A stretch of DNA of 64,000 bases, taken from Corynebacterium sp. p3-SID1056 (lineage in GTDB: Bacteria > Actinomycetota > Actinomycetes > Mycobacteriales > Mycobacteriaceae). Position numbers and translations under genes: made by a program. The first letter of the stretch is position 1. Every line of letters starts with the position of its first letter. Positions 20,586 to 27,359 of this stretch are shown piece by piece. The stretch is from the NCBI RefSeq assembly GCF_025152525.1, contig NZ_JALXXL010000001.1, positions 1 to 64,000 on the forward strand, in the 5' to 3' direction. The notes below the pieces were generated by a model. The model was not told the origin of the DNA, ran no database searches, and saw only the letters and a program-made list of their open reading frames with translations.

Positions 20586-21752
20586 CTAGCTCTCGAGCAG
20601 CGACTGCCCCCAGTATTCGCTCTCTCCCACCCCGGGCACGATGTAGTAGACCGCCGAACCGATATGAGTAATCCACTCGTTGAGACGATCCACCTCGTCG
20701 AGGTGCTTGAGCATCGGAGTAAAGCTCGCATCCGGGTCGCGCTGATACGCCATAAACACCAGGCCAGCGTTGGACAACTGGCCTGAGCCAGGCTCGGGCG
20801 GCAAGTTGTAGTTGTAGGGACGGCGCAGAATCTGCGTACCCGCGTCGCGGGCGCGCGCCATGTGCGAGTTGGGGTCGATGACCGGAAGGCCGTACTCATC
20901 GCGTGCGGCAAAATCAGGGTCCGCGAACTCGCCACCGCCAGTTAACGGCGCGCCCGTATCCAGGGTGCGGCCGACGACCTCCTCGCGGGAGCGTCGATCC
21001 AAAAGCTCCCACTCGTCGAGGTTCATCGCGATGCGACGCACCACCAACGACGTGCCTCCCGCGAAAGGCCCCTCAGGGATCCAGACCTGCTCGTCAAACT
21101 CCTCCTCGCTATGCGGGTTGACCGTCCCGTCCACCTGGCCGAACAGGTTGCGCGGGGTCTCGCCCTCCGGCGTGGCCCCGTGCGCGTTGACAAAGCCCTG
21201 CTGTACCCAGGCCGTCTCGACGTAGTCCACGCCAGCACGCGTCATGTGCCGCATCGCCCACGCGCCCATCACCGGATCATCGCAGCAGATCTGCAGCACC
21301 AGGTCGGTCTGGCCCCACTTGGGATCGAGCCGATCGCGACTCATCGCCGGAATATCATGCAGCCACTCCGGTGTGTCCAGTTTCGCCGCATGAAAGAGCC
21401 CTTCGCCAAACCCGCAAGTCAAGGAAAGATTCGCGGGCCATGCGGTCATTTCCGGCTCGAGGCTGCCAAGCGGATTCTGTCCATGTGCGAGCCGCCGCGC
21501 GTCCTCGGTCCACAGCCGCATGAGACGCGCGACCGCCTTCGCGTCGGCCCCATCCTTCAGGTTGAAGCCGATGAGGTTCAGACTCGCCTGCGCCGGCGTC
21601 GCTACGCCCGCCTGGTGCTTGCCGTGAAAGCTCACGGTCGCCTCCCGCAGCGGAAGTGGCGCGGGCTCCGGTTCATCAGCGCAAGCGGCGAGCATGCTTA
21701 ACGACGCCACGCCCGCCCCACCTGCCAAAAATCCCCGTCGCGAAACCGCCAT
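20586..21752 (-). CDS. Dyp-type haem peroxidase, Tat-exported (EfeB-like)
   Basis: Extracytoplasmic haem peroxidase. The 388-aa product starts with a twin-arginine signal (SRRGFLAGGAGVASLSMLAA) that may end at a lipobox-like ACA. The Dyp signature GXXDG is present in FGQVDGTVNPH. C-terminal segments DAGTQILRRPYNYN and GLVFMAYQRDPDASF are typical of the family. It is 20 bp downstream of a PCu(A)C chaperone gene and shares its strand, making the third gene of a copC-PCu(A)C-dyp unit. No EfeU/EfeO iron-uptake genes are adjacent, so a metal-homeostasis or peroxide role is inferred. Confidence 0.92.
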   Translation of the reverse strand: MAVSRRGFLAGGAGVASLSMLAACADEPEPAPLPLREATVSFHGKHQAGVATPAQASLNLIGFNLKDGADAKAVARLMRLWTEDARRLAHGQNPLGSLEPEMTAWPANLSLTCGFGEGLFHAAKLDTPEWLHDIPAMSRDRLDPKWGQTDLVLQICCDDPVMGAWAMRHMTRAGVDYVETAWVQQGFVNAHGATPEGETPRNLFGQVDGTVNPHSEEEFDEQVWIPEGPFAGGTSLVVRRIAMNLDEWELLDRRSREEVVGRTLDTGAPLTGGGEFADPDFAARDEYGLPVIDPNSHMARARDAGTQILRRPYNYNLPPEPGSGQLSNAGLVFMAYQRDPDASFTPMLKHLDEVDRLNEWITHIGSAVYYIVPGVGESEYWGQSLLES

Positions 21753-21772
21753 GGTGAAAGCTCACTGCTCCT

Positions 21773-22447
21773 TTACTCGTGCGCGCTGTGATCCATCTCT
21801 TCGTGGTTCATCTCTTCATGGTTCATACTGGCGTGGCCGGAAAGTTGACCATCCTCGCCGTAATCCTCGCCGCCGGGAAGCATGGAGCGCACAGCGACGC
21901 CCGCCACCTCGATGCTCTCGCCGTCGGAAGTTTCAAAAATGACGTCAACGACGTCGCCGGCGGGGATCTCCGGGGCGTAGCCCATGACCATCAGGTGGTC
22001 GCCGCCCGGAGCAAGCTCGACGGTACCTCCGGCGGGGACGGTCAGTCCGCCTTCTTTCTTGCGCATGGTGCCGTCAACGGTTTCGTGAATCTCGTATGTG
22101 GCCTCGCCCAGCGAAGTCGTGAAGCCGGTGATGGTGATGTCCTCATCCGCAGTGTTGTGGATGGTGCCGAAGACGGCAGTCATCTCTGTGCCGTCTTCTG
22201 CGTCGGCGGCGGCTTTCGCGCGCACCGTGGCGTTCTCCAGCTTCAGCTCACCTTCGCCCAGCAGTTCACCTTCAACAGAGTCTGCGGCCGCGGACTCCTC
22301 AGCTGCGCCCGAGGATGCTGCGGCGGATGCCTCAGCAGTCGTCGCTTCGGTCTGCGTGGAGTCCTGCTCGTTCGCAGGGCTGCACGCGCCTAACGCCAGG
22401 GCGGTCGCTGCAGCAAGTGCAATAGCGGAGGGACGGGAGATATTCAT
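21773..22447 (-). CDS. PCu(A)C-family copper chaperone lipoprotein
   Basis: Predicted extracytoplasmic copper chaperone. The 224-aa product has a lipoprotein signal (ALALGAC lipobox), an Ala/Glu/Ser/Thr-rich spacer, and the PCu(A)C domain with MTAVFGTIHN and the later LAPGGDHLMVMGY, supplying the conserved Met/His copper ligands. The C-terminus is a Met/His-rich tail (HASMNHEEMNHEEMDHSAHE) that looks like an additional copper-binding extension. ATG at 22447 is preferred over an upstream in-frame start because it directly precedes the signal peptide. It lies between copC and the Dyp-peroxidase gene. Confidence 0.9.
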   Translation of the reverse strand: MNISRPSAIALAAATALALGACSPANEQDSTQTEATTAEASAAASSGAAEESAAADSVEGELLGEGELKLENATVRAKAAADAEDGTEMTAVFGTIHNTADEDITITGFTTSLGEATYEIHETVDGTMRKKEGGLTVPAGGTVELAPGGDHLMVMGYAPEIPAGDVVDVIFETSDGESIEVAGVAVRSMLPGGEDYGEDGQLSGHASMNHEEMNHEEMDHSAHE

Positions 22448-22501
22448 GCGATGCTCTTTTCTCTCAGACGAACTCACGCCGAGTTCGTATCTTTGGTGTA
22501 C

Positions 22502-23077
22502 CTACTTCTTGCGACGCCCAACGACTACGATTCCTGCGCCGATGACGGCGATGACTGCGACGATGATGCCGATAATGACACCGGCGTTCATACCCACGCC
22601 CTGCCCTTCCGAATCGCCCGACGAAGCATCGGCTACATCGTCAGCTGTGGCTTCCTGCTCTCCAGAGGCCGGCTCATAGCTAAAGGTAGTCCGACCTTTT
22701 GTTGAGTGCCCATCAGAGGAAATGATCTGAAAACCAACCTGATATTCACCCGGTTCGGCGGATCCCTCGACCTCGGCCGGCACATCGACCGTCACGAAGC
22801 GGTCATCAATCTCAGGCTCCGCGGTAAACAGAATTTCGCCATCACTGATCCGAGAGAGAGCAACGGTATTAAAACCCTCTTTCGGCTGCCCAGAGAACTC
22901 GAGGGTAATCGAGTCCGGAAACACCGTGACCACAGCTTCGTTCTCAGGACTGCCACCGATCACTGAATCGTGAGCACTTGCCATTGGAGCTCCCAACGCG
23001 GCAAGTCCGGCGATCGCGCCAGCGGTTGCCAATGCGCACTGTTTTTGCAGTGTGTGCTGGGAAAGGCGTTGCAACAA
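22502..23077 (-). CDS. CopC-domain copper resistance/acquisition protein
   Basis: Exported copper-binding protein. The product (191 aa from this start) has a signal sequence ending ASAHD, which puts the conserved copper-ligand His at the mature N-terminus. The CopC beta-sandwich follows (GGSPENEAVVTVFPDSITL, YQVGFQIISSDGHSTKG, holding the second His ligand). A spacer leads to a C-terminal TM helix and an RRKK tail that anchor it in the membrane. No ATG fits well; AAAGGAG sits 6 nt before a TTG at 23077, which I take as the start. First gene of the copC-PCu(A)C-dyp unit. Confidence 0.88.
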   Translation of the reverse strand: MLQRLSQHTLQKQCALATAGAIAGLAALGAPMASAHDSVIGGSPENEAVVTVFPDSITLEFSGQPKEGFNTVALSRISDGEILFTAEPEIDDRFVTVDVPAEVEGSAEPGEYQVGFQIISSDGHSTKGRTTFSYEPASGEQEATADDVADASSGDSEGQGVGMNAGVIIGIIVAVIAVIGAGIVVVGRRKK

Positions 23078-23218
23078 GGGGCTCTCCTTTTCTTGGTCGC
23101 GCGGAACTGTGTGGCCCACGGTCCCGCTTAGCAGAGTAGTCGGTCCACGGACACCAAAAGTTCCCGGCCCACCAACTTTGGTTTGACGCCCCCTTTAACC
23201 TCCCGAAGCATGAAGGCA

Positions 23219-23251
23219 AAAGAAAAACAGCCGCCAGACATCTGGCGGCTG
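23219..23251 (-). terminator. Intrinsic terminator of tRNA-Val(CAC)
   Basis: The stem CAGCCGCCAGA/TCTGGCGGCTG (23228-23251) is followed on the minus strand by a T-rich run (TTTTTCTTTT), directly after the tRNA-Val 3' end. Confidence 0.9.
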
Positions 23252-23260
23252 TCACTGCCG

Positions 23261-23332
23261 TGGTCCTAGCTGGGATCGAACCAGCGACCTTTCCGGTGTG
23301 AACGGAACGCTCTTCCACTGAGCCATAGGACC
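23261..23332 (-). tRNA. tRNA-Val (anticodon CAC)
   Basis: The minus strand folds into a 72-nt cloverleaf. The acceptor GGTCCTA pairs with TAGGACC, the anticodon arm TTCCG-TTCACAC-CGGAA presents CAC, and the T-arm contains GGTTCGATCCC. No CCA is encoded. Confidence 0.96.
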
Positions 23333-23564
23333 GAACGAGTAAGTACTCTACAACGCCCACATCGAATTTCACGAATCCGCAGGACACAGGCCATGTTTGG
23401 GGTAACACGCCCCCCGTCCGAAGCACGCGCAGGGGCAAACTACAGGACTGTAACTCAAATGCTGGATCCAGCGATGCAAAGCCTTTCGATTTACGCATGT
23501 GACCTCACGATTTGGACTCTGGTTGGCAACAGGTTAATGTTTTATCTCGCACAATGCAGTGCAT

Positions 23565-23637
23565 GCGGATGTAGCGCAGTTGGTAGCGCATCACCTTGCC
23601 AAGGTGAGGGTCGCGAGTTCGAGTCTCGTCATCCGCT
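23565..23637 (+). tRNA. tRNA-Gly (anticodon GCC), copy 1
   Basis: 73-nt cloverleaf with acceptor GCGGATG/CATCCGC, anticodon stem CACCT/AGGTG around GCC and T-loop GTTCGAGTC. CCA follows at 23638-23640. Identical in sequence to the copies at 23774 and 24088. Confidence 0.97.
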
Positions 23638-23658
23638 CCAATCCCCCTGAAGGGATGA

Positions 23659-23730
23659 GCGCGATTAGCTCAGCGGTAGAGCACTACCTCGACACGGTAG
23701 GGGTCACTGGTTCGATCCCAGTATCGCGCA
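23659..23730 (+). tRNA. tRNA-Val (anticodon GAC), copy 1
   Basis: 72-nt cloverleaf: acceptor GCGCGAT/ATCGCGC, anticodon stem CTACC/GGTAG around GAC, T-loop GGTTCGATCCC. Differs from the CAC isoacceptor on the minus strand. Confidence 0.97.
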
Positions 23731-23773
23731 CAGAGTCCACTATGGGCTCACTGGTAAACCTCGTGTTTACTTT

Positions 23774-23846
23774 GCGGATGTAGCGCAGTTGGTAGCGCAT
23801 CACCTTGCCAAGGTGAGGGTCGCGAGTTCGAGTCTCGTCATCCGCT
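23774..23846 (+). tRNA. tRNA-Gly (anticodon GCC), copy 2
   Basis: Identical to the first tRNA-Gly(GCC), with CCA encoded at 23847-23849. It lies 43 bp after tRNA-Val copy 1. Confidence 0.97.
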
Positions 23847-23883
23847 CCAAGTACATATGGGTACTTTTGGAGGATAGCTCCAC

Positions 23884-23954
23884 GGTGGATTGGTCGAGTG
23901 GTTAGGCAACGGTCTGCAAAACCGTGTACACGGGTTCGATTCCCGTATCCACCT
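23884..23954 (+). tRNA. tRNA-Cys (anticodon GCA)
   Basis: 71-nt cloverleaf: acceptor GGTGGAT/ATCCACC, anticodon stem CGGTC/GACCG-type pairing (CGGTCTGCAAAACCG) presenting GCA, T-loop GGTTCGATTCC. CCA is encoded at 23955-23957. It is the only gene in the unique stretch between the two repeat copies. Confidence 0.95.
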
Positions 23955-23972
23955 CCAAGCTGGAAACAGCCT

Positions 23973-24044
23973 GCGCGATTAGCTCAGCGGTAGAGCACTA
24001 CCTCGACACGGTAGGGGTCACTGGTTCGATCCCAGTATCGCGCA
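23973..24044 (+). tRNA. tRNA-Val (anticodon GAC), copy 2
   Basis: Identical to the copy at 23659-23730, located 15 bp after the CCA of tRNA-Cys. Confidence 0.97.
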
Positions 24045-24087
24045 CAGAGTCCACTATGGGCTCACTGGTAAACCTCGTGTTTACTTT

Positions 24088-24160
24088 GCGGATGTAGCGC
24101 AGTTGGTAGCGCATCACCTTGCCAAGGTGAGGGTCGCGAGTTCGAGTCTCGTCATCCGCT
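24088..24160 (+). tRNA. tRNA-Gly (anticodon GCC), copy 3
   Basis: Third identical tRNA-Gly(GCC), with CCA at 24161-24163. Last gene of the plus-strand tRNA cluster, followed by a strong terminator. Confidence 0.97.
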
Positions 24161-24169
24161 CCACGAGTG

Positions 24170-24207
24170 ACTATGCCCCCGGTCTTTCCCGGGGGCATAG
24201 TTGTTTT
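24170..24207 (+). terminator. Intrinsic terminator of the tRNA cluster
   Basis: A 13-bp perfect stem, ACTATGCCCCCGG (24170-24182) with CCGGGGGCATAGT (24189-24201), is followed by TGTTTTCT, 6 nt after the CCA of the last tRNA-Gly. Confidence 0.95.
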
Positions 24208-24275
24208 CTCGGTGGTTGGAGGGGTTAAACGAGGGGCCCCGAGAACGAGCCTCGCCTCCAATCCGAGCCTCCCGC

Positions 24276-25256
24276 CTACTCGCCAGGTGTCTGGCTTTCC
24301 AGCTGTTCGAGAAACAGCCGCGCGACCGTGAACTCCAGCGGCTCCTCCCGCGGATCGGAGTAGGTCTTCTCCCCTGCCCGGCGCGCCAGTTGCTCGCGCG
24401 CCAGCGAGACGATGGCCTCCAATCCTCCGGACGAAACCTGCATCGGGTTCTTCGTTGTCTGCACCAGTTTGGGGTCGATACCCATATCTGCTGCAATCGC
24501 GCGGAACAGCGCCTTGTCTTGGTTCATCTCTGCCCCTCGGGTCACCCGGGGATGGATACGCAGCGCGAGGTCGACTGCCTCGTGAGTCTGCCACACCTGG
24601 ATGTGGCGCTCGGGCTCTGCGATGAGGCGCTCATAGAAGTCTGGGATGAAGCGCTCTCGGGTGAAGTTCGCTTGAATCCCCTGACGCACCTGGATATCCC
24701 ATTGCTGGAGGAAGTCTTCTGCGTCGGCGGCGATGGCTTTCCCGCCCAGGAACAGCGCATCCGCGCCCGCGCCGGTGATCAATGCCCCGTCGATACCGCA
24801 CTCTTGCCGATGCTTGTCGACGGCCACCAAGATGGCACCAGAGAGCACTTCCCATGGCTCGGCGGACTCGAGCCGCTCGACGGTTTCAGCAAGCAGCCGC
24901 TCCAGTGCATCACCGCGTGGGGCAATCACGTGGTGCTCGAAGCCAAGTGCGCGTGCTACTTCGCGTGCCACGCGGGTTTCCTCTGCAGCCTGTGGCGAGG
25001 ACTCATGGCTAAACGTCACTGCGAGGACGTCGGTGCGCAGCCGGGCGAGCGCCGACGCGATGAGGATCGAGTCGACTCCGCCTGAGAGCATGAGCACAGG
25101 GCGTCCCGGCCAGCGATCCAGCACCGCTGTCAGGCGCGCGTCGAGGTAATCGACGATGGCGTGCTTCGCTGGCGCATATTCGGTGATGTCGTACGTACCT
25201 GGCTCGATGTTGCGTTGATCGGCGACGTATTCGCAACCCTTATCCGTTATGGCCAT
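24276..25256 (-). CDS. Stand-alone asparagine-synthase-like PP-loop ATPase
   Basis: The exact reaction is unknown. The 326-aa product has the ATP-pyrophosphatase PP-loop LMLSGGVDS (residues about 56-63) and an overall layout like the C-terminal synthase half of AsnB, without the N-terminal glutaminase. The second asparagine-synthase motif is altered: the usual GxGSDExFxGY reads GAGADALFLGG, so the Glu after the conserved Asp is missing. A C-terminal KNPMQVSSGG resembles the K-x-x-x-Q-x-GSG element of small AsnB-like proteins. It should therefore adenylate a carboxylate or carbonyl, but asparagine synthesis is doubtful. GAAAGGACG supports the ATG at 25256. It overlaps the end of the upstream membrane-protein gene by 17 bp, implying joint expression. 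Confidence 0.82.
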   Translation of the reverse strand: MAITDKGCEYVADQRNIEPGTYDITEYAPAKHAIVDYLDARLTAVLDRWPGRPVLMLSGGVDSILIASALARLRTDVLAVTFSHESSPQAAEETRVAREVARALGFEHHVIAPRGDALERLLAETVERLESAEPWEVLSGAILVAVDKHRQECGIDGALITGAGADALFLGGKAIAADAEDFLQQWDIQVRQGIQANFTRERFIPDFYERLIAEPERHIQVWQTHEAVDLALRIHPRVTRGAEMNQDKALFRAIAADMGIDPKLVQTTKNPMQVSSGGLEAIVSLAREQLARRAGEKTYSDPREEPLEFTVARLFLEQLESQTPGE

Positions 25257-26532
25257 GTTTCGTCCTTTCTTCAAGCACCGCAATTCGCTGCTGCAGCTCT
25301 CGTATCTGCTTTCGCCGAGTCTTTACCACCACCGGCTCGGCGTGTGTATGGCGGTAGACCGCCACGTGCACCATCCAGGAAAACGCGCCCAGGATGACCC
25401 CGGCGGTGAGGATCAAGCCGAATCTCTCGAGCGTACCCACATTCTCCAGCCCGGCGAGTGAAATATTGAAGGACAACACGCCGATAACTGCGAGGAATAC
25501 GGACAGGATCTCAATGCTCCGCAACAGGCTATTTCGCGACTCAGCTTCGATCTTCTCCGACATGCGTTCTACCTCAGTGCTCACGTGCGCTAGCTCCTCG
25601 TCGACGCGGCCCTGGATCGAGTTTTGGACCTGGCGCTCCGTTGCAATCATCATCCGGTAGGAGACGAATTCTCCGTGCAGTACGGTCGCGTCGGCGGGCA
25701 GGTTCTTGATAGCCATCTGTACCGAGTGCAAGGCTTCTGCGTAAAAGTCGTCGCGGGTGCGAACTGTGTGTCCGGAAAACAGGTCGGAGCGTGGTGCGGC
25801 TTCAATGGCGGCCATGCGCCGGTAGCCTTCTGCCCGCCGGTAGTGCGCAACAAAGTCATTCGGCGAGTGGTACCGCAAGATCGCCTCCGAGAAGGCAAGA
25901 ATCTGCTCCCCGTACTCGGTATCTGGGTACAGCCACAGCCCGTGCAGCATCAGGTGCTTGATCTTGAGTGGCACGGATTCAAGTTGCGAGGCCGTCAATT
26001 CCTTATCGCCGTGCGATACCCCTACAGCGTCGAACACGTGTTGCGAGTCGATTCTGCGCCCCGAAAGCAACCGGGCGAAAGTCAGAAAGACCTGGTTGAG
26101 GTTGACGGTCACCGAGAGGTCGTGAAAGCGCAAGGGTGCATCGTTGGCCATGTCGAGCACGCGCCGGATGCCGTCGTGGTCGAAGTTGAAGCGGTGCAGT
26201 TGCAGCTCGATGAGGATGAGCGCGAACTCCGCCGTGCGAGATTGCTTTGCCCACTCCGGTAGCAGCCGCAGCCACTCCTCGTTGTGCTGGCCGAGACACA
26301 GCTCGCGTGCTCTCCACGTCGCATCGGTCACCGCATTGAACATCGCTTCAAAGGCGTCGAGCTCACGGTAGACGGTGTGTCCAAACACCTCGTGCGCAAG
26401 CTCGCAGACGAGTTGTTTCCAGCCAACACCTGTCGTGTCGGAGCTAAACAGGGCGGCGAAAAGCCGGTCCGGGCTTTCGCCGCCCACCCATACCCGCTGC
26501 GCTTCCTCTACGAGCGGTAGCCGATCGACCAC
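25240..26532 (-). CDS. Helical protein with C-terminal two-TM/coiled-coil module, partner of the PP-loop gene
   Basis: Not recognised. The 430-aa product has a soluble, mostly helical N-terminal part of about 300 residues rich in Leu, Trp and His (EEWLRLLPEWAKQSRTAEFA, LMLHGLWLYPDTEYGEQIL), possibly TPR-like. A coiled coil follows (about residues 306-338, VDEELAHVSTEVERMSEKIE), then two TM helices (about 343-362 and 372-393) joined by a short loop, and a basic cytoplasmic coiled coil (KTRRKQIRELQQRIAVLEER). I chose GTG at 26532 because GGAGG lies 8 nt upstream. The frame stays open to 26793, but the longer forms would overlap the divergent ribD-like gene. A receptor or effector-like membrane protein is possible; no function is assigned. 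Confidence 0.75.
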   Translation of the reverse strand: MVDRLPLVEEAQRVWVGGESPDRLFAALFSSDTTGVGWKQLVCELAHEVFGHTVYRELDAFEAMFNAVTDATWRARELCLGQHNEEWLRLLPEWAKQSRTAEFALILIELQLHRFNFDHDGIRRVLDMANDAPLRFHDLSVTVNLNQVFLTFARLLSGRRIDSQHVFDAVGVSHGDKELTASQLESVPLKIKHLMLHGLWLYPDTEYGEQILAFSEAILRYHSPNDFVAHYRRAEGYRRMAAIEAAPRSDLFSGHTVRTRDDFYAEALHSVQMAIKNLPADATVLHGEFVSYRMMIATERQVQNSIQGRVDEELAHVSTEVERMSEKIEAESRNSLLRSIEILSVFLAVIGVLSFNISLAGLENVGTLERFGLILTAGVILGAFSWMVHVAVYRHTHAEPVVVKTRRKQIRELQQRIAVLEERTKHGHNG

Positions 26533-26568
26533 GTGTGTTTCCTCCAAATGTCCCTGCAGTCGGATGTG

Positions 26569-26574
26569 TACGCT
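26569..26574 (+). promoter_or_regulatory. -10 box of the ribD-like gene (leaderless)
   Basis: TACGCT ends exactly 7 nt before ATG 26582, and no ribosome-binding sequence is present, consistent with transcription starting at the A of the start codon. It lies in the 49-bp gap between divergent genes. Confidence 0.65.
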
Positions 26575-26581
26575 TGACGCC

Positions 26582-27337
26582 ATGGTAGACGCGCGCACGA
26601 CTGTTGACCCAACACAACTGCTAGGTCCTGTGCTCCCCCCTTCAGTCCCCCAGCTGCGATTACTGGCCGTGATGACTGCCTCCGGCGCGGCGACAATCGA
26701 CGGCACCTCTCGCTCACTCGGCAACAGCATCGACTCGGAGCTTCTCAACCTGCTGCGCGTGTGGTCGGATGCGGTGTTGGTAGGTGGCGGCACCGCGCGT
26801 GCCGAGAACTATTTTGGGGTTAAGTGCACCGACGAAGACAAGGCGAAGCGTCGAGCGCGCGGACAAGCCGAAGTTCCGCCGCTGGCGATCATTACCAACA
26901 GCTTCGACTTCGATGTCAACACCCAGCTCTTCTACGACACGGAGGTGTCCCCGCTCTTCCTCGCCCCGCAGCAACGCGTCGATGACCCAGCGCTCGAGGA
27001 GCGTCGGGAAGCACTTCGCGCAGCTGGCGGCCGCATCCTTTCCACTGGTGACGGATCCGCGCACGCAATTCTCGGTGCCCTGCGTGCGAAGGGTTTCAAC
27101 CGCATTGCCTGCGAAGGCGGGCCCGGGCTCTACGGCATGCTGCTTTCCGCCGGTCTTGGCGACATTTTGCACCTGACTATCGATCCGACGTTGCAAGGCA
27201 ACGTGGAAAGGCCGCTTTTCGGCGGCGGTGGGGACTACACCGTGTCACTGCACGTCGAAGATGTGCGGGTGAGCGAAGATTCGATGATGTTCGTGCGCTA
27301 CCGCATGCCGGGCGCCGCCGCTTCCCGTGAGGAGTAA
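26582..27337 (+). CDS. RibD C-terminal-domain reductase (pyrimidine reductase / DHFR-like)
   Basis: NADPH-dependent reductase of the RibD_C/DHFR fold. The 251-aa product lacks the deaminase half of RibD. It shows QLRLLAVMTASGAATIDG and SDAVLVGGGTARAENY near the N-terminus and the family segment FNRIACEGGPGLYGML, then LTIDPTLQGN near the C-terminus. It corresponds to the mycobacterial gene upstream of aftC, annotated RibD and reported to be able to act as an alternative dihydrofolate reductase; whether this copy does so is unknown. The start at 26582 is fixed by a TACGCT box 7 nt upstream. Confidence 0.87.
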   Translation: MVDARTTVDPTQLLGPVLPPSVPQLRLLAVMTASGAATIDGTSRSLGNSIDSELLNLLRVWSDAVLVGGGTARAENYFGVKCTDEDKAKRRARGQAEVPPLAIITNSFDFDVNTQLFYDTEVSPLFLAPQQRVDDPALEERREALRAAGGRILSTGDGSAHAILGALRAKGFNRIACEGGPGLYGMLLSAGLGDILHLTIDPTLQGNVERPLFGGGGDYTVSLHVEDVRVSEDSMMFVRYRMPGAAASREE

Positions 27338-27346
27338 AGGATTCGG

Positions 27347-27352
27347 TACGGT
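27347..27352 (+). promoter_or_regulatory. -10 box of aftC (leaderless)
   Basis: TACGGT lies 7 nt before GTG 27360, the same box and spacing as at the HelY-type helicase gene (53851). It begins 9 bp past the ribD-like stop codon. Confidence 0.6.
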
Positions 27353-27359
27353 TGTGCGC

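Larger units (their letters stand above)
23659..23849 (+). repeat. 191-bp direct repeat, left copy (tRNA-Val + spacer + tRNA-Gly)
   Basis: This segment is identical to 23973-24163 over all 191 bp, including the 43-bp spacer between the two tRNAs. The copies are offset by 314 bp and separated by a unique 123-bp stretch that carries tRNA-Cys. Confidence 0.95.
23973..24163 (+). repeat. 191-bp direct repeat, right copy (tRNA-Val + spacer + tRNA-Gly)
   Basis: Perfect copy of 23659-23849. Sequence identity ends exactly at the start of tRNA-Val and at the CCA of tRNA-Gly, since the flanking bases differ on both sides. Confidence 0.95.

Noticed and set aside
22944-23498. 184-codon minus-strand frame across tRNA-Val(CAC)
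   Set aside because: Runs through the tRNA and its terminator and into the copC start; no ribosome site or domain.
23659-24163. Attachment-site duplication flanking a mobile element
   Set aside because: The segment between the repeats holds only tRNA-Cys, with no integrase or other mobile genes in or near it; simple tRNA duplication explains it.
23998-24594. 198-codon minus-strand frame across tRNA-Val, tRNA-Gly and the terminator
   Set aside because: It overlaps structured RNA genes and a terminator, and its sequence includes translated tRNA.
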